Part shown: piece after piece, positions 25,351 to 34,504 of the stretch
How the letters are laid out: the number at the start of each line of letters is the position of its first letter
Position numbering within the stretch: position 1 is the stretch's first letter
Source: Pseudomonas trivialis
GTDB taxonomy: Bacteria > Pseudomonadota > Gammaproteobacteria > Pseudomonadales > Pseudomonadaceae
Direction: 5' to 3'
Length of the DNA stretch: 64,000 bases
NCBI RefSeq assembly: GCF_001439805.1
Contig: NZ_JYLK01000003.1
Span: 1 to 64,000, forward strand
Position numbers and translations under genes: made by a program
The notes under the pieces: generated by a model
What the model was told of the DNA's origin: nothing
Seen by the model: the letters and a program-made list of their open reading frames with translations, nothing else
The model's database searches: none

Positions 25351-26109
25351 TTATTGGGGGGGGCTGACGTCGATACCGGTGCGGTCCAGCGCTTCGCGGG
25401 TGGCTTCCACCAGTTCCAGCGCGCCGGGGGTGTCGCTGTGCAGGCAGATGGAATCGAATTGGATGAACAGGTCTTCGCCTTCCACGGTACGCACCCACCC
25501 GCTCTGGCACGCGCGCAGCACCCGCGCCGCCACGGTGGCCGGATCCAGCGCGCGCACGTTGCGGGTAAACACGATGGAGCCGCTGAGGTCGTACTCACGG
25601 TCGGCGTAGAACTCGCGCACCACGGGTTGCCCCAGCTCCCTGGCAACGTGCCAGATCACCGAGTTGGGCATGCAGTACAGCAACAGCGTCGGCTCGATGA
25701 TTTGCAGGTTGTGGACCAGCAGGCGCGCGGCTTCCTCGTCGCGGGCCAGGTGCATATAGAGCGCGCCATGGGGCTTGATGTGTTGCAGGGGCACGCCTTG
25801 GGCCCGGGCGATTTCGCGCAGGGCGCCGAGCTGGTAGAGCATGTCGTCCACCAGCTCCTGGGCCGGCGCGTTGATATGGCGGCGGCCGAAACCGACCAGG
25901 TCGCGAAAGCCCGGATGCGCGCCGATGGCGACGCCCAGCTGTTTGGCGCGCGCCACGGTGCGGCGCATGGTGCCGGGGTCGCCGGCGTGAAAGCCGGTGG
26001 CGATATTGGCTGAGCTGATATAGGCCATCAACTCCGCATCGACGCCATCGCCGATGGTCCAGGGGCCGAAGCCTTCGCCCATGTCTGAATTGAAATCCAC
26101 TGCCTGCAT
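25351..26109 (-). CDS. pxpA: 5-oxoprolinase subunit A (LamB/YcsF family)
   Basis: A 252-residue LamB/YcsF-family protein: [14 protein letters not shown] at the start, [36 protein letters not shown] and KPHGALY. These polar motifs form the metal-dependent site of the PxpA subunit. It is the first gene of the pxpA-pxpB-pxpC operon. Its promoter region is shared with a divergent LysR gene. The stop lies in a G-run on the plus strand. Confidence 0.93.
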   Translation of the reverse strand: MQAVDFNSDMGEGFGPWTIGDGVDAELMAYISSANIATGFHAGDPGTMRRTVARAKQLGVAIGAHPGFRDLVGFGRRHINAPAQELVDDMLYQLGALREIARAQGVPLQHIKPHGALYMHLARDEEAARLLVHNLQIIEPTLLLYCMPNSVIWHVARELGQPVVREFYADREYDLSGSIVFTRNVRALDPATVAARVLRACQSGWVRTVEGEDLFIQFDSICLHSDTPGALELVEATREALDRTGIDVSPPQ

Positions 26110-26175
26110 GGCGTGCGCTCCGTCAAAGGGGTTGCAGGGAAAGTAGGCTGCCCCTTGACCCCTTGGGAAGATCTA

Positions 26176-26209
26176 TTATCAGATGAGGCATCTTCTGAAA
26201 ATCAGATAA
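26176..26209. promoter_or_regulatory. LysR-type operator in the pxpA-regulator intergenic region
   Basis: TTATCAGAT (26176-26184) and ATCAGATAA (26201-26209) form an interrupted, nearly perfect inverted repeat, and contain two direct copies of ATCAGAT. It ends four bases before the regulator's ATG, as expected for an autorepressing LysR-type protein that also activates the divergent operon. Confidence 0.5.
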
Positions 26210-26213
26210 AGCC

Positions 26214-27131
26214 ATGTCCCTTACCCTGCGCCAGGTTCGCTACTTCGTCGCCACCGCCGAAATCGGTCAGATTTCCCAGGCGGCGATTCACTTGAACATC
26301 TCCCAATCGGCGGTCACCACCGCGATCAAGGAGCTGGAAGCCATGCTCGGCGTGCAGTTGTTCATGCGCTCGGCCCAGGGCATGAACCTCACCGACGCAG
26401 GCCGACACTTTCTCAACCGCGCCTATGTGATCGTGCGCAGTGTCGACGACGCGCTGAACAGCCCCTTGCCGGACCACCGCGCCAGCGGCGTGCTGCGCGT
26501 GGCCGCCAGCTACACCGTGCTGGGCTATTTTTTACCGCACCACTTGCAACGCATGGCGCATTGGCACCCGGACGTGACCATCGAGGTGTTCGAACAGGAG
26601 CGCCAGGCCATCGAACAGGGCCTGCTCGACGGCGGGTTCGACATGGCCGTGGTGCTCACCGCCAACCTCACGCACCCGGCCATCGTCTCGGAAATCCTGT
26701 TCAACTCCGAACGCCGCCTGTGGCTGCCCAGCCACCATTCGTTGTGCGAACGGGGTGCAGTGAGCCTGTCGGACGTGGCGCAGGAGCCCTATATCCTGCT
26801 TACCGTGGACGAGGCCGAACACAGCGCCATGCGCTACTGGGAACAGGCCGGGCAGACGCCAAACGTGCGGCTGCGCACCAGTTCGGTGGAAGCGGTGCGC
26901 AGCATGGTCGCCAATGGCAGCGGCGTGGCGATCCTGTCCGACCTGGTGCACCGGCCCTGGTCCCTGGAGGGCAAGCGCATCGAAACGCTGACCGTCACCG
27001 ACCCGGTAACGCCCATGAGCGTGGGCCTGGCCTGGCACCGCGAGCGCGCGTTCACCCCGGCGATGCAGGCGTTTCGCGACTACTTCCACGACGCGTTCCT
27101 GGCGCCGCAGCAGTTGTCGGCGCGGCGCTAG
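26214..27131 (+). CDS. LysR-family regulator, likely of pxpABC
   Basis: A 305-residue LysR-type regulator: helix-turn-helix within residues 1-60 (LRQVRYFVATAEIGQISQAA, then HLNISQSAVTTAIKELE) and an effector domain (SGVLRVAASYTVLGYFLP). It is divergent from pxpABC with a palindrome between them, so it probably senses 5-oxoproline or a related compound; this is inferred from position. Its stop overlaps the end of the next, convergent LysR gene by four bases. Confidence 0.9.
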   Translation: MSLTLRQVRYFVATAEIGQISQAAIHLNISQSAVTTAIKELEAMLGVQLFMRSAQGMNLTDAGRHFLNRAYVIVRSVDDALNSPLPDHRASGVLRVAASYTVLGYFLPHHLQRMAHWHPDVTIEVFEQERQAIEQGLLDGGFDMAVVLTANLTHPAIVSEILFNSERRLWLPSHHSLCERGAVSLSDVAQEPYILLTVDEAEHSAMRYWEQAGQTPNVRLRTSSVEAVRSMVANGSGVAILSDLVHRPWSLEGKRIETLTVTDPVTPMSVGLAWHRERAFTPAMQAFRDYFHDAFLAPQQLSARR

Positions 27132-28024
27132 AGCTGCGCTTGCAGCACGCCGGCCAGCCAGTCCATGAAGACCCGCACGCGCAACGGCAAATGCCGCTGC
27201 CCGGCGTACAGCAGCGACACGTCCAGCGGCGGTGCCGGGTAGTCCGGCAAAACCGCCACCAGTTCACCGCTGGCCAGTTCCGCGCTCAGGCCCAGGGCTG
27301 GCACCTGGATAATCCCGAAGCCGCCCAGGCACGCCGACTTGTAGGCATCGGTGCTGTTGACCGTGACCCGCCCTGCCATGGGCAAGCGCTGCACCTTGTT
27401 GCCCTGCAGGTATTCGAAGCCCGCCGAGCGTGAACCCAATGGCCGCACGTAATGCACCAGGTGGTGATTAGCGAGGTCGGCGAGCGTGTGCGGCGTGCCA
27501 AAGCGTTGCAGGTAGGTGGCGCTCACGCAGTTGAGCATCGGCAGGCTGCACAGCCAGCGGGCCACCACGCTCTGGTCCGGCTGTGCGCCCACGCGCAGCA
27601 CGCAGTCGAACCCTTCGGCGAGCAGGTCGACCTGGCGGTCGGTGGTGCTGATTTCCAGCTCGATCAGCGGGTGCGCGTGCATGAAGTCGGGCAGACGCGG
27701 CAGGATCAGGTCCCGCGCCATCACGTTGGGCATGTCCACGCGAATGCGTCCCGCCAGTTGCGCTTCGTCCTGACGAAACAGCCCTTCGAGTTCCTCCATG
27801 TGCGCCAGTAGATCCTTGCTGCGCTCATACAACACAAGGCCGTCCTGGGTCGCCTGCACCTTGCGCGTGGTGCGCTGCAACAGGCGCGCACCCAGCAGTT
27901 CCTCCAGCGCCTGCACATGCTCGGACACGGTGGAGCGCGGCAGTCCCAGGCGCTCGCCCGCCAGGGTAAAACTCGACAGTTCAGTGACCCGCACAAAGGT
28001 GCGCAGCAGCTCAAGCTTGTTCAT
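27128..28024 (-). CDS. LysR-family regulator, divergent from an SDR gene
   Basis: A 298-residue LysR-type regulator: MNKLELLRTFVRVTELSSFT and LGLPRSTVSEHVQALEELLG form the helix-turn-helix; the effector domain follows (IRVDMPNVMARDLILPRLPD). It resembles the large group that controls an adjacent oxidoreductase. It is divergent from the SDR gene, with 104 bases between, making that gene the likely target. Confidence 0.9.
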   Translation of the reverse strand: MNKLELLRTFVRVTELSSFTLAGERLGLPRSTVSEHVQALEELLGARLLQRTTRKVQATQDGLVLYERSKDLLAHMEELEGLFRQDEAQLAGRIRVDMPNVMARDLILPRLPDFMHAHPLIELEISTTDRQVDLLAEGFDCVLRVGAQPDQSVVARWLCSLPMLNCVSATYLQRFGTPHTLADLANHHLVHYVRPLGSRSAGFEYLQGNKVQRLPMAGRVTVNSTDAYKSACLGGFGIIQVPALGLSAELASGELVAVLPDYPAPPLDVSLLYAGQRHLPLRVRVFMDWLAGVLQAQL

Positions 28025-28128
28025 GGATTGTTCGCCTTATCCGGCCAGTGATTCCGGTATAGCGCTGTTTATCACGTTGAGGTCGGACAAATACACTTAT
28101 TCCACCCCCATACGCAGAGGTACTCACC

Positions 28129-28887
28129 ATGACCCGTAAAATCGCATTGATCACCGGCACCAGCCGTGGCCTGGGCAAAAACGCCGCCCTGCACCTGGCA
28201 GCGCAGGGTGTGGACATTATCGGCACTTATCACAGCAAGGCCGACGAGGCGCAGGCGCTGGTAACGCAAATCGAGCAACTGGGCGGCCGCGCCGCGATGC
28301 TGCAACTGGATGTAGGCCAGAGCACCACCTTCGACGCGTTCACTGGTGACGTTGCCCGCGTGCTCAGAGATGTTTTCGCACAGGACCACTTCGACTTTCT
28401 GGTCAACAACGCCGGGATCGGCATTCACGCAAGCTTTGCCGAGACCACCGAAGCGCAGTTCGATCAGTTGCTGGCGATTCAATTCAAGGGCCCGTTCTTC
28501 CTCACCCAGAAGCTGTTGCCGTTGATTCGCGACGGCGGGCGCATCCTCAACGTGTCCAGCGGACTGGCGCGCTTCAGCCTGCCCGGTTACGCCGCCTACG
28601 CCGCAATGAAAGGTGCGATGGAAGTGCTCACCCGCTATCAGGCCAAGGAGCTCGGCGCCCGTGGCATCAGCGTCAACGTCCTCGCCCCCGGTGCCATTGA
28701 AACCGACTTCGGCGGCGGCGCCGTGCGCGACAACGCCGGTCTCAACGCCATGGTCGCCAACAATACCGCCCTGGGCCGCGTCGGTTTACCGAATGATATC
28801 GGCGGCGCCATCACCAGCCTGCTGGCCGACGGCAGCGCATGGATCACCGGGCAACGCATCGAGGCGTCGGGCGGCATGTTTTTGTAG
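28129..28887 (+). CDS. Short-chain dehydrogenase/reductase
   Basis: A 252-residue classical SDR. The cofactor motif TGTSRGLGKN (TGxxxGxG), NNAGIG, the catalytic Ser in NVSSGLARFS, and Tyr/Lys as YAAYAAMKG are all present. It reduces or oxidises a small carbonyl or alcohol with NAD(P); the substrate is unknown. ATG 28129 has AGAGG upstream. Its last 102 bases overlap the 3' end of the convergent PACE gene. Confidence 0.9.
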   Translation: MTRKIALITGTSRGLGKNAALHLAAQGVDIIGTYHSKADEAQALVTQIEQLGGRAAMLQLDVGQSTTFDAFTGDVARVLRDVFAQDHFDFLVNNAGIGIHASFAETTEAQFDQLLAIQFKGPFFLTQKLLPLIRDGGRILNVSSGLARFSLPGYAAYAAMKGAMEVLTRYQAKELGARGISVNVLAPGAIETDFGGGAVRDNAGLNAMVANNTALGRVGLPNDIGGAITSLLADGSAWITGQRIEASGGMFL

Positions 28888-29298
28888 GAGCCTGTCGCGC
28901 AGCACGTCGTAGCCCCAGTGATACACATAGGTGTATGGCAGGAAAAACAGCAGCACGCCGATGTCGAGCATCAGGGCCTGCAGCAGGCTGATCTTCATCC
29001 ACGCCGCAATCAACGGCACGGCCACGATGATCAGTCCGCCTTCGAACATCAGTGCGTGCAGCACCCGTGTCCAGGCACCACCCGAGAGTTGCAGGCGCAA
29101 CGTGAGGCGGTCGAACAGGCTGTTGAAGATGACGTTCCAGGTCAGCGCCAGCAGGCTCATGCCCAAGGTCACCGCGCCCATTTCCAGGGCTGGCCTGCCG
29201 GTGATCCACACCAGCAACGGCGTACAGATCAACAAGGCCAGGCCCTCGAAACCGAGGGCCTGGCAAACGCGTTCAGTGATCGACTTGGTAGGGTTCAT
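28786..29298 (-). CDS. PACE-family small-molecule efflux transporter
   Basis: A 170-residue membrane protein with four hydrophobic segments in two tandem bacterial transmembrane pair domains (ERVCQALGFEGLALLICTPL; WNVIFNSLFDR; VLHALMFEGGLIIVAVPLI; YTYVYHWGYD). PACE proteins such as AceI pump chlorhexidine and other cations by proton exchange. The family usually ends near the residue equivalent to 138 here; the last 32 residues run into the opposite strand of the SDR gene and look like a lost-stop extension. A divergent LysR gene is the expected regulator type for this family. Confidence 0.85.
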   Translation of the reverse strand: MNPTKSITERVCQALGFEGLALLICTPLLVWITGRPALEMGAVTLGMSLLALTWNVIFNSLFDRLTLRLQLSGGAWTRVLHALMFEGGLIIVAVPLIAAWMKISLLQALMLDIGVLLFFLPYTYVYHWGYDVLRDRLLQKHAARRLDALPGDPCAAVGQQAGDGAADIIR

Positions 29299-29387
29299 GC
29301 CCCGGCTCCGTGATTGACGACGGTTGCCATGTTCACCCCTCTCACCGATACTTCATAACCAATAACCATCGACCAAGGCGATACCTC

Positions 29388-30242
29388 ATGGCCTCTCACG
29401 AAGTGCTGCAGGCGTTTGTGCAGGCCGCCACCCAGGGCTCTTTTTCAGCGGCGGCGCGCAAGCTGGGCAAGAGCCAGTCGACCATCAGCGCGGCGGTGGC
29501 GAGCCTGGAGATTGACCTGGATGTGGTGCTCTTCGACCGCAGCAGCCGCAAACCGACGCTGACCCCGGCCGGGCACCTGCTGCTGCAACGGGCGGAACAG
29601 GTGCTGGAGGCCAGCAGCCGCCTGCAACTGGCGGCGAGTCAACTGGCACAGGGCCTGGAGCCGAAGGTGACGATTGCCATGTCGGACACCTACCAGTCGC
29701 CGCGCTTCGAAACCGCGATCCTCGCCTTTGCCGAACGTTACCCGGACCTGGAGCTGGAATGGCTGATCGCTGAATGCGATGACCTGGTCGACCTGGTACA
29801 AAGCGGCCGGGCGCACATGGCGTTTATCGAGCAGCAGGACGTCTACCCGCCCGACCTCACGAGTTCGCCGGTGCAGGAGCGCACCGAAACCGCATTGTTC
29901 GTATCACCGCAGCATGCCTTGGCGCGCCTTGCACAGGTGGACCCACAGCACTTGAAACAGCACCGCGAGTTGCGTCTGGCGAGCATCGTCAAACCCTACG
30001 ACAACCGCGCGGCCGGGCGCGTATGGTCGGCCGCCAGTTACCTGATGCTGATGGAAATGGCGCAGTTGGGCTTCGGCTGGGCGCCCCTGCCCCGCTGGCT
30101 GGTGGAGCGCTTCGGCAATGCCAGCCTGGTGGAACTCAAGGTGCGCGGCTGGCCGCGGTCGGTGGCGATGGACGCGTTGTGGTCGCGGCAACGACCACCG
30201 GGACCGGCGGGGAGCTGGTTGCTGGGGCAGATGCTTGACTGA
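29388..30242 (+). CDS. LysR-family regulator, likely of the PACE gene
   Basis: A 284-residue LysR-type protein: MASHEVLQAFVQAATQGSFS, then ARKLGKSQSTISAAVASLE, and an effector domain (VTIAMSDTYQSPRFETAILA). The start at 29388 gives the usual N terminus; the longer open frame begins at 29310. It is divergent from the PACE pump gene, the same arrangement as AceR and aceI, so activation of the pump by its substrate is a reasonable inference. Confidence 0.87.
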   Translation: MASHEVLQAFVQAATQGSFSAAARKLGKSQSTISAAVASLEIDLDVVLFDRSSRKPTLTPAGHLLLQRAEQVLEASSRLQLAASQLAQGLEPKVTIAMSDTYQSPRFETAILAFAERYPDLELEWLIAECDDLVDLVQSGRAHMAFIEQQDVYPPDLTSSPVQERTETALFVSPQHALARLAQVDPQHLKQHRELRLASIVKPYDNRAAGRVWSAASYLMLMEMAQLGFGWAPLPRWLVERFGNASLVELKVRGWPRSVAMDALWSRQRPPGPAGSWLLGQMLD

Positions 30243-30329
30243 ACCGTCAGACAAAGGGCATTTGCGTGTGACCAGCAGGCTTGTTGTGATGGTGGCGAGC
30301 GGGCTTGCCCTAATGCCGTGCAGTTAAAT

Positions 30330-30462
30330 GTGGCGAGCAGGCTTGTCCTGCGTTGGGCTGCCCAGCAGCCCCAAAACCAGGCGCTGAGCCGTATCAGGTA
30401 CACCGCGTTTTCCTTGATTGGGGGCGCTTCGCACCCCAACGCGGGGCAAGCCCGCTCGCCAC
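30330..30462. repeat. Long REP-type intergenic element, copy 2
   Basis: The same 130-base element as at 6261-6391, with end GTGGCGAGCAGGCTTGTCCT and core TTGGGCTGC, finishing GCAAGCCCGCTCGCCAC. A fragment of one end lies just before it (30287-30310). It fills the gap between the LysR and GNAT genes. Confidence 0.85.
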
Positions 30463-30538
30463 AGGAGTGATCTTCGTTGTCTGGGCGATCAGGGAAGGCG
30501 TTAAACTGCTTTCCTCACTGCGCCGTTCGGTTTTCCCT

Positions 30539-31030
30539 ATGCAAACCCGCCTTGTTTCCTACGAAGCGCTGAGCGCTGTACAACAACAGCAACTCAGCGA
30601 CATTGAAGTTCACCCCGAGCAACTGCCGTTTTCCGGCGACATGCACTGCGCCCTCAATACGCTGCTGGCCAACCCCAGCCCAGGGGTGAAGGGTTTTGCC
30701 CTGCTGGCCGACGAGATTCCCGTCGCCTTCCTGCTGCTCAAGCGCCCGCCCTGCCTGCCCCACTGGGCCGACGAACACAGCGCGACGCTGCACGCGTTGC
30801 AGGTGGATCGGCGCCAGCAAGGGCGCGGGTTTGGCAAGGCTTGCCTGCTGGCGCTGCCCGCTGTGGCCATTGAAACCTGGCCGCAGATCAAGGCACTGGA
30901 ATTGTCGGTGGACAGTGACAACGCGGCGGCGATGGGCTTGTACCTGCGGGCGGGTTGGGTAGACAGCGGGGAGGCGTACAAGGGGCGGATCGGGTATGAG
31001 CGCAGGTTGCGCCGGGCGTTTGATTCATGA
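30539..31030 (+). CDS. GNAT-family N-acetyltransferase
   Basis: A 163-residue acetyltransferase of the GNAT fold: a beta strand GFALLADEIPVAFLLLKR, the acetyl-CoA loop QVDRRQQGRGFGKACLLAL (Q/RxxGxG/A), LELSVDSDNAAAMGLYLRAG and WVDSGEAYKG. It would transfer an acetyl group to an unknown amine. ATG 30539 is chosen as the family start; the open frame reaches back into the repeat element, which is not coding. Confidence 0.87.
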   Translation: MQTRLVSYEALSAVQQQQLSDIEVHPEQLPFSGDMHCALNTLLANPSPGVKGFALLADEIPVAFLLLKRPPCLPHWADEHSATLHALQVDRRQQGRGFGKACLLALPAVAIETWPQIKALELSVDSDNAAAMGLYLRAGWVDSGEAYKGRIGYERRLRRAFDS

Positions 31031-31038
31031 CGGTAAAT

Positions 31039-31084
31039 GTCACGTAAACAGGACTTTCAGAGACGAATGTCATGTTTACGTGAC
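31039..31084. repeat. Perfect 12-bp inverted repeat between convergent genes
   Basis: GTCACGTAAACA (31039-31050) and TGTTTACGTGAC (31073-31084) are exact complements separated by 22 bases, right after the GNAT stop and before the end of the GyrI-like gene. No T-run follows. It could be a transcript end or a protein-binding palindrome. Confidence 0.55.
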
Positions 31085-31097
31085 GTCGGCTGCTGAC

Positions 31098-31580
31098 TCA
31101 GACCTTCTGCCCAACCGGCAACCAGACCTCTACCGTGCCGGTGCCCTTGCGCCCGTCAAAGTCCGCGCTGTAACGCTCGAAATCCGCCCCCACGACCTTG
31201 TAGCCCGACGGCGGCAGCCATTCGAACATGATGCGCTCGTACGTCTGTGCCAGTGCCTGCACCGGCCCGTGATGGGTGAATACGGCGTAATTGAGCGGCG
31301 CGATGTCGATGGATTCGAAGTTGCCGGGTACATCACCTTTGGTGGGTACTTCAACACCGGCCATGTAGTCGAATTCGCCATGGTGCGCGTTATGACACAC
31401 GCCATAGGTCACCCCGCCGACGCGTTTGCCGATGTCCTTGATGCAGGTGTCGAACAGCTCCCACAGGCGCGGGATGTCACCGACGGTGGCCTTGGAATAA
31501 CGCCCTTTCACGCCTGCAATCACCATGGCCCTGCCCGCTTCCATGCGCGGCTCCAACGGTTGTTTTGTCTGCTGATCCAT
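31098..31580 (-). CDS. GyrI-like small-molecule-binding protein
   Basis: A 160-residue protein consisting of one GyrI-like (AraC effector-binding) domain: ATVGDIPRLWELFDTCIKDI, TYGVCHN, FDYMAGVEV, YAVFTHHGPVQALAQTYERI and WLPPSGYKVVGADFERY. Such stand-alone domains bind hydrophobic or cationic compounds, some acting as hydrolases or gyrase modulators. ATG 31580 has AGGAG nine bases upstream. No operon partner. Confidence 0.85.
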   Translation of the reverse strand: MDQQTKQPLEPRMEAGRAMVIAGVKGRYSKATVGDIPRLWELFDTCIKDIGKRVGGVTYGVCHNAHHGEFDYMAGVEVPTKGDVPGNFESIDIAPLNYAVFTHHGPVQALAQTYERIMFEWLPPSGYKVVGADFERYSADFDGRKGTGTVEVWLPVGQKV

Positions 31581-31773
31581 ACGAACAGTCTCCTTCTTAT
31601 GAGGGAACAAACCCGCGTCGAGTATAGGGGCATATCAGTGCCCCACTCCATGCAGAAATTTTTCCCACGCATATGGACAACTGGCCATCATCGACCGTAT
31701 TGTCTGCCGCAGGCCACCGCAGTGGCCGACGTCGCTCGGACGGTTCCGGGCGCTTACGTACTTCGAGGCAACA

Positions 31774-32985
31774 ATGGCCGACCAAGTTTTGCCGCGCCGC
31801 TTTGCGCGCATAGATCGACTCCCCCCCTACGTTTTCAATATCACTGCCGAGCTGAAGATGGCTGCGCGTCGGCGCGGCGAAGACATCATCGACTTGAGCA
31901 TGGGTAACCCTGACGGCCCCACCCCCCCGCACATCGTGGAAAAAATGGTCACCGTCGCCCAGCGTGAAGACACCCACGGCTACTCCACTTCCAAAGGTAT
32001 TCCGCGTCTGCGCCGGGCCATTTCGCGCTGGTACAAGGACCGTTATGAAGTGGACATCGACCCCGAGTCGGAGGCCATCGTCACCATCGGTTCCAAGGAA
32101 GGCCTGGCGCACCTGATGCTGGCCACCCTGGATCAGGGCGACACCGTGCTGGTGCCCAATCCGAGCTACCCGATTCATATCTATGGTGCCGTGATTGCCG
32201 GCGCCCAGGTGCGTTCGGTACCGCTGATTCCGGGCGTGGATTTTTTCGACGAGCTGGAGCGGGCGATCCGTGGTTCGATTCCCAAGCCGAAAATGATGAT
32301 CCTCGGCTTTCCGTCCAACCCGACCGCGCAATGCGTGGAGCTGGACTTCTTTGAACGGGTGATCGCGCTGGCCAAGCAGTACGACGTGCTGGTGGTGCAT
32401 GACCTGGCCTACGCCGATATCGTCTACGACGGCTGGAAAGCGCCGTCGATCATGCAGGTGCCCGGCGCCAAGGACATTGCGGTGGAGTTTTTCACCCTGT
32501 CCAAGAGCTACAACATGGCCGGCTGGCGCATCGGTTTCATGGTGGGCAACCCGGAACTGGTCAACGCGCTGGCGCGGATCAAGAGTTACCACGACTACGG
32601 CACCTTCACCCCGCTGCAAGTGGCGGCGATTGCCGCGCTCGAAGGCGACCAGCAGTGCGTGAAGGACATCGCCGAGCAGTACCGCCAGCGCCGTAATGTG
32701 CTGGTCAAGGGCCTGCATGAACTGGGCTGGATGGTCGAGAATCCCAAGGCGTCGATGTACGTGTGGGCAAAAATCCCCGAGGCGTACGCCGCCATGGGCT
32801 CGCTGGAGTTTGCCAAGAAATTGCTGCTGGAGGCCAAGGTGTGTGTGTCGCCGGGCATCGGTTTTGGCGAGTATGGCGATGATCATGTGCGCTTTGCGCT
32901 GATCGAAAACCAGGACCGGATTCGCCAGGCGGTGCGCGGGATTCGCGGGATGTTCCGGGCGGATGGGTTGGTTACCAAGGCCTGA
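31774..32985 (+). CDS. alaC: Glutamate-pyruvate (alanine) aminotransferase
   Basis: A 403-residue fold-type I aminotransferase closely fitting Ala[21 protein letters not shown] near the N terminus, [51 protein letters not shown] and the PLP lysine in [10 protein letters not shown]. It interconverts pyruvate and glutamate with alanine and 2-oxoglutarate. Monocistronic; GAGG lies upstream of the ATG. A REP hairpin follows. Confidence 0.92.
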   Translation: MADQVLPRRFARIDRLPPYVFNITAELKMAARRRGEDIIDLSMGNPDGPTPPHIVEKMVTVAQREDTHGYSTSKGIPRLRRAISRWYKDRYEVDIDPESEAIVTIGSKEGLAHLMLATLDQGDTVLVPNPSYPIHIYGAVIAGAQVRSVPLIPGVDFFDELERAIRGSIPKPKMMILGFPSNPTAQCVELDFFERVIALAKQYDVLVVHDLAYADIVYDGWKAPSIMQVPGAKDIAVEFFTLSKSYNMAGWRIGFMVGNPELVNALARIKSYHDYGTFTPLQVAAIAALEGDQQCVKDIAEQYRQRRNVLVKGLHELGWMVENPKASMYVWAKIPEAYAAMGSLEFAKKLLLEAKVCVSPGIGFGEYGDDHVRFALIENQDRIRQAVRGIRGMFRADGLVTKA

Positions 32986-33003
32986 ATTCAATGCTGTAAC
33001 ACC

Positions 33004-33031
33004 TGTGGGAGGGGGCTTGCTCCCTCCCACA
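33004..33031. repeat. Single short REP hairpin between convergent genes
   Basis: TGTGGGAGGGGGCTTGCTCC plus CTCCCACA between alaC and the end of gntT. Confidence 0.8.
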
Positions 33032-33067
33032 TTGGATTGGGTTCACACCGTTGTTTTGCGGTGTGGA

Positions 33068-34420
33068 TTACACCACCAGCGACAGCAACATGATGAAGAT
33101 CAACGCCACCACCGACAGGATGGTCTCCATCGCCGTCCAGGTCTTGAACGTCTCGACCACCGTCATGTTGAAGTACTGCTTGACCAGCCAGAACCCCGCA
33201 TCGTTGACGTGAGACAAAATCAACGACCCCGCCCCCGTCGCCAGCACCAGCAGCTCACGGTTGACCCCCGGGATCATGCCCACCACCGGCACCACGATGC
33301 CCGCGCCGGTAATGGTCGCCACGGTCGCAGAACCGGTGGCCACACGAATCACCGCCGCCACCAGCCAGGCCAGCAGGATCGGATTGATCTGCGCGCTCAC
33401 CGCCATATGACCGATCACGTCGCCCACGCCGCTGGTCACCAGCATCTGCTTGAAGCCACCGCCGGCGCCGATGATCAGGATGATCGCGGCGGTCGGTGCA
33501 AGGCTCGCGTCAAGCAGCTTGAGGATCTGTTTGGAATGGATGCCCTGACGATGGCCAAAGGTGTACAGCGACAGCAGCAGCGCCAGCAACAGCGCGGTGA
33601 TCGGGTGACCAATCATGTCCATCCAGTTGCGCACCACATGGCCATCCGGCAGGCCGATGTCGGCGAAGGTCTTGAGCAGCATCAGGAACACTGGCAACAG
33701 CACGGTGACCAGCGTGATGCCGAAGCTCGGCAGGGTTTTCGCTTCCGGCTCGCGGGCCAGTTGGTCCACCAGTTCCTGGGACGGGTTGCCCGGAATGTAT
33801 TTGGAAATGAACGTACCGAAGATCGGCCCGGCGATGATGGCCGTCGGCAACGCGACGATCAGACCGTACAGGATGGTCTTGCCGATGTCCGCACCGAACA
33901 CGCCAATGGCCAGCAGCGGGCCCGGGTGCGGCGGCACCAGGCCGTGCACCGCCGACAGGCCGGCGAGCAGCGGAATACCGATCTTGATCAGCGACACGCC
34001 GGTGCGCCGCGCGACGATGAATACCAGCGGGATCAGCAGCACAAAGCCGATCTCGAAGAACAGCGGGATGCCCACCAGGAACGCGGCAAACATCATCGCC
34101 CACTGCACCTTTTCCTTGCCGAAGGCGCGGATCAGGGTCTGGGCGATCTGATCGGCGCCACCGGATTCGGCCATCATCTTGCCGAGCATGGTGCCCAGCG
34201 CAAGGATGATGCCGACAAAGCCGAGCACCCCGCCGAAACCGTCCTGGAAGGCCTTGATGATTTTGTCCACGGGCATGCCCGAGGTCAGGCCGAGAAAGCC
34301 GGCCGCGATGATCAGTGCAATGAACGGGTGCACCTTGAATTGGGTGATCAGTACGATCAACCCGATGATAGTGACCACTGCATCAAGCAGCAGGTAGGAC
34401 TCGTGGGACATGCCAAACAT
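33068..34420 (-). CDS. gntT: GntP-family gluconate permease
   Basis: A 450-residue membrane protein of the GntP family with about twelve hydrophobic segments; landmarks are FKVHPFIALIIAAGFLGLTS, LALGTMLGKMMAESGGADQI, VPPHPGPLLAIGVFGADIGK and LSHVNDAGFWLVKQYF. It imports gluconate by proton symport, feeding GntK and the Entner-Doudoroff pathway. It follows gntK on the same strand after 84 bases, a gap that contains a GntR-type operator and a CA motif. ATG 34420 has AGGAGA upstream. Confidence 0.93.
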   Translation of the reverse strand: MFGMSHESYLLLDAVVTIIGLIVLITQFKVHPFIALIIAAGFLGLTSGMPVDKIIKAFQDGFGGVLGFVGIILALGTMLGKMMAESGGADQIAQTLIRAFGKEKVQWAMMFAAFLVGIPLFFEIGFVLLIPLVFIVARRTGVSLIKIGIPLLAGLSAVHGLVPPHPGPLLAIGVFGADIGKTILYGLIVALPTAIIAGPIFGTFISKYIPGNPSQELVDQLAREPEAKTLPSFGITLVTVLLPVFLMLLKTFADIGLPDGHVVRNWMDMIGHPITALLLALLLSLYTFGHRQGIHSKQILKLLDASLAPTAAIILIIGAGGGFKQMLVTSGVGDVIGHMAVSAQINPILLAWLVAAVIRVATGSATVATITGAGIVVPVVGMIPGVNRELLVLATGAGSLILSHVNDAGFWLVKQYFNMTVVETFKTWTAMETILSVVALIFIMLLSLVV

Positions 34421-34436
34421 GGGGGGTCTCTCCTGT

Positions 34437-34450
34437 TTGTTGTTGTTATT
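34437..34450 (-). promoter_or_regulatory. Hfq/Crc catabolite-activity motif before gntT
   Basis: On the minus strand AATAACAACAACAA fits tandem AANAANAA repeats directly before the AGGAGA ribosome site of gntT. In pseudomonads such A-rich motifs are bound by Hfq with Crc to block translation when preferred carbon sources are present. Confidence 0.6.
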
Positions 34451-34477
34451 AAAGCGGGTGTTGAATTTCCTGCCGGG

Positions 34478-34489
34478 GATAGCGCTATC
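34478..34489. promoter_or_regulatory. GntR operator upstream of gntT
   Basis: GATAGCGCTATC is a perfect 12-bp palindrome, the form expected for a LacI-family site. It lies 58 bases before the gntT start. Confidence 0.75.
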
Positions 34490-34504
34490 TCTTCCGGCAA
34501 AAAA

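Noticed and set aside
24604..26013. A 469-codon plus-strand frame
   Set aside because: Antisense to pxpB and pxpA; no recognisable domain.
31597..33030. A 477-codon minus-strand frame
   Set aside because: Antisense to alaC, which is certain from its motifs.
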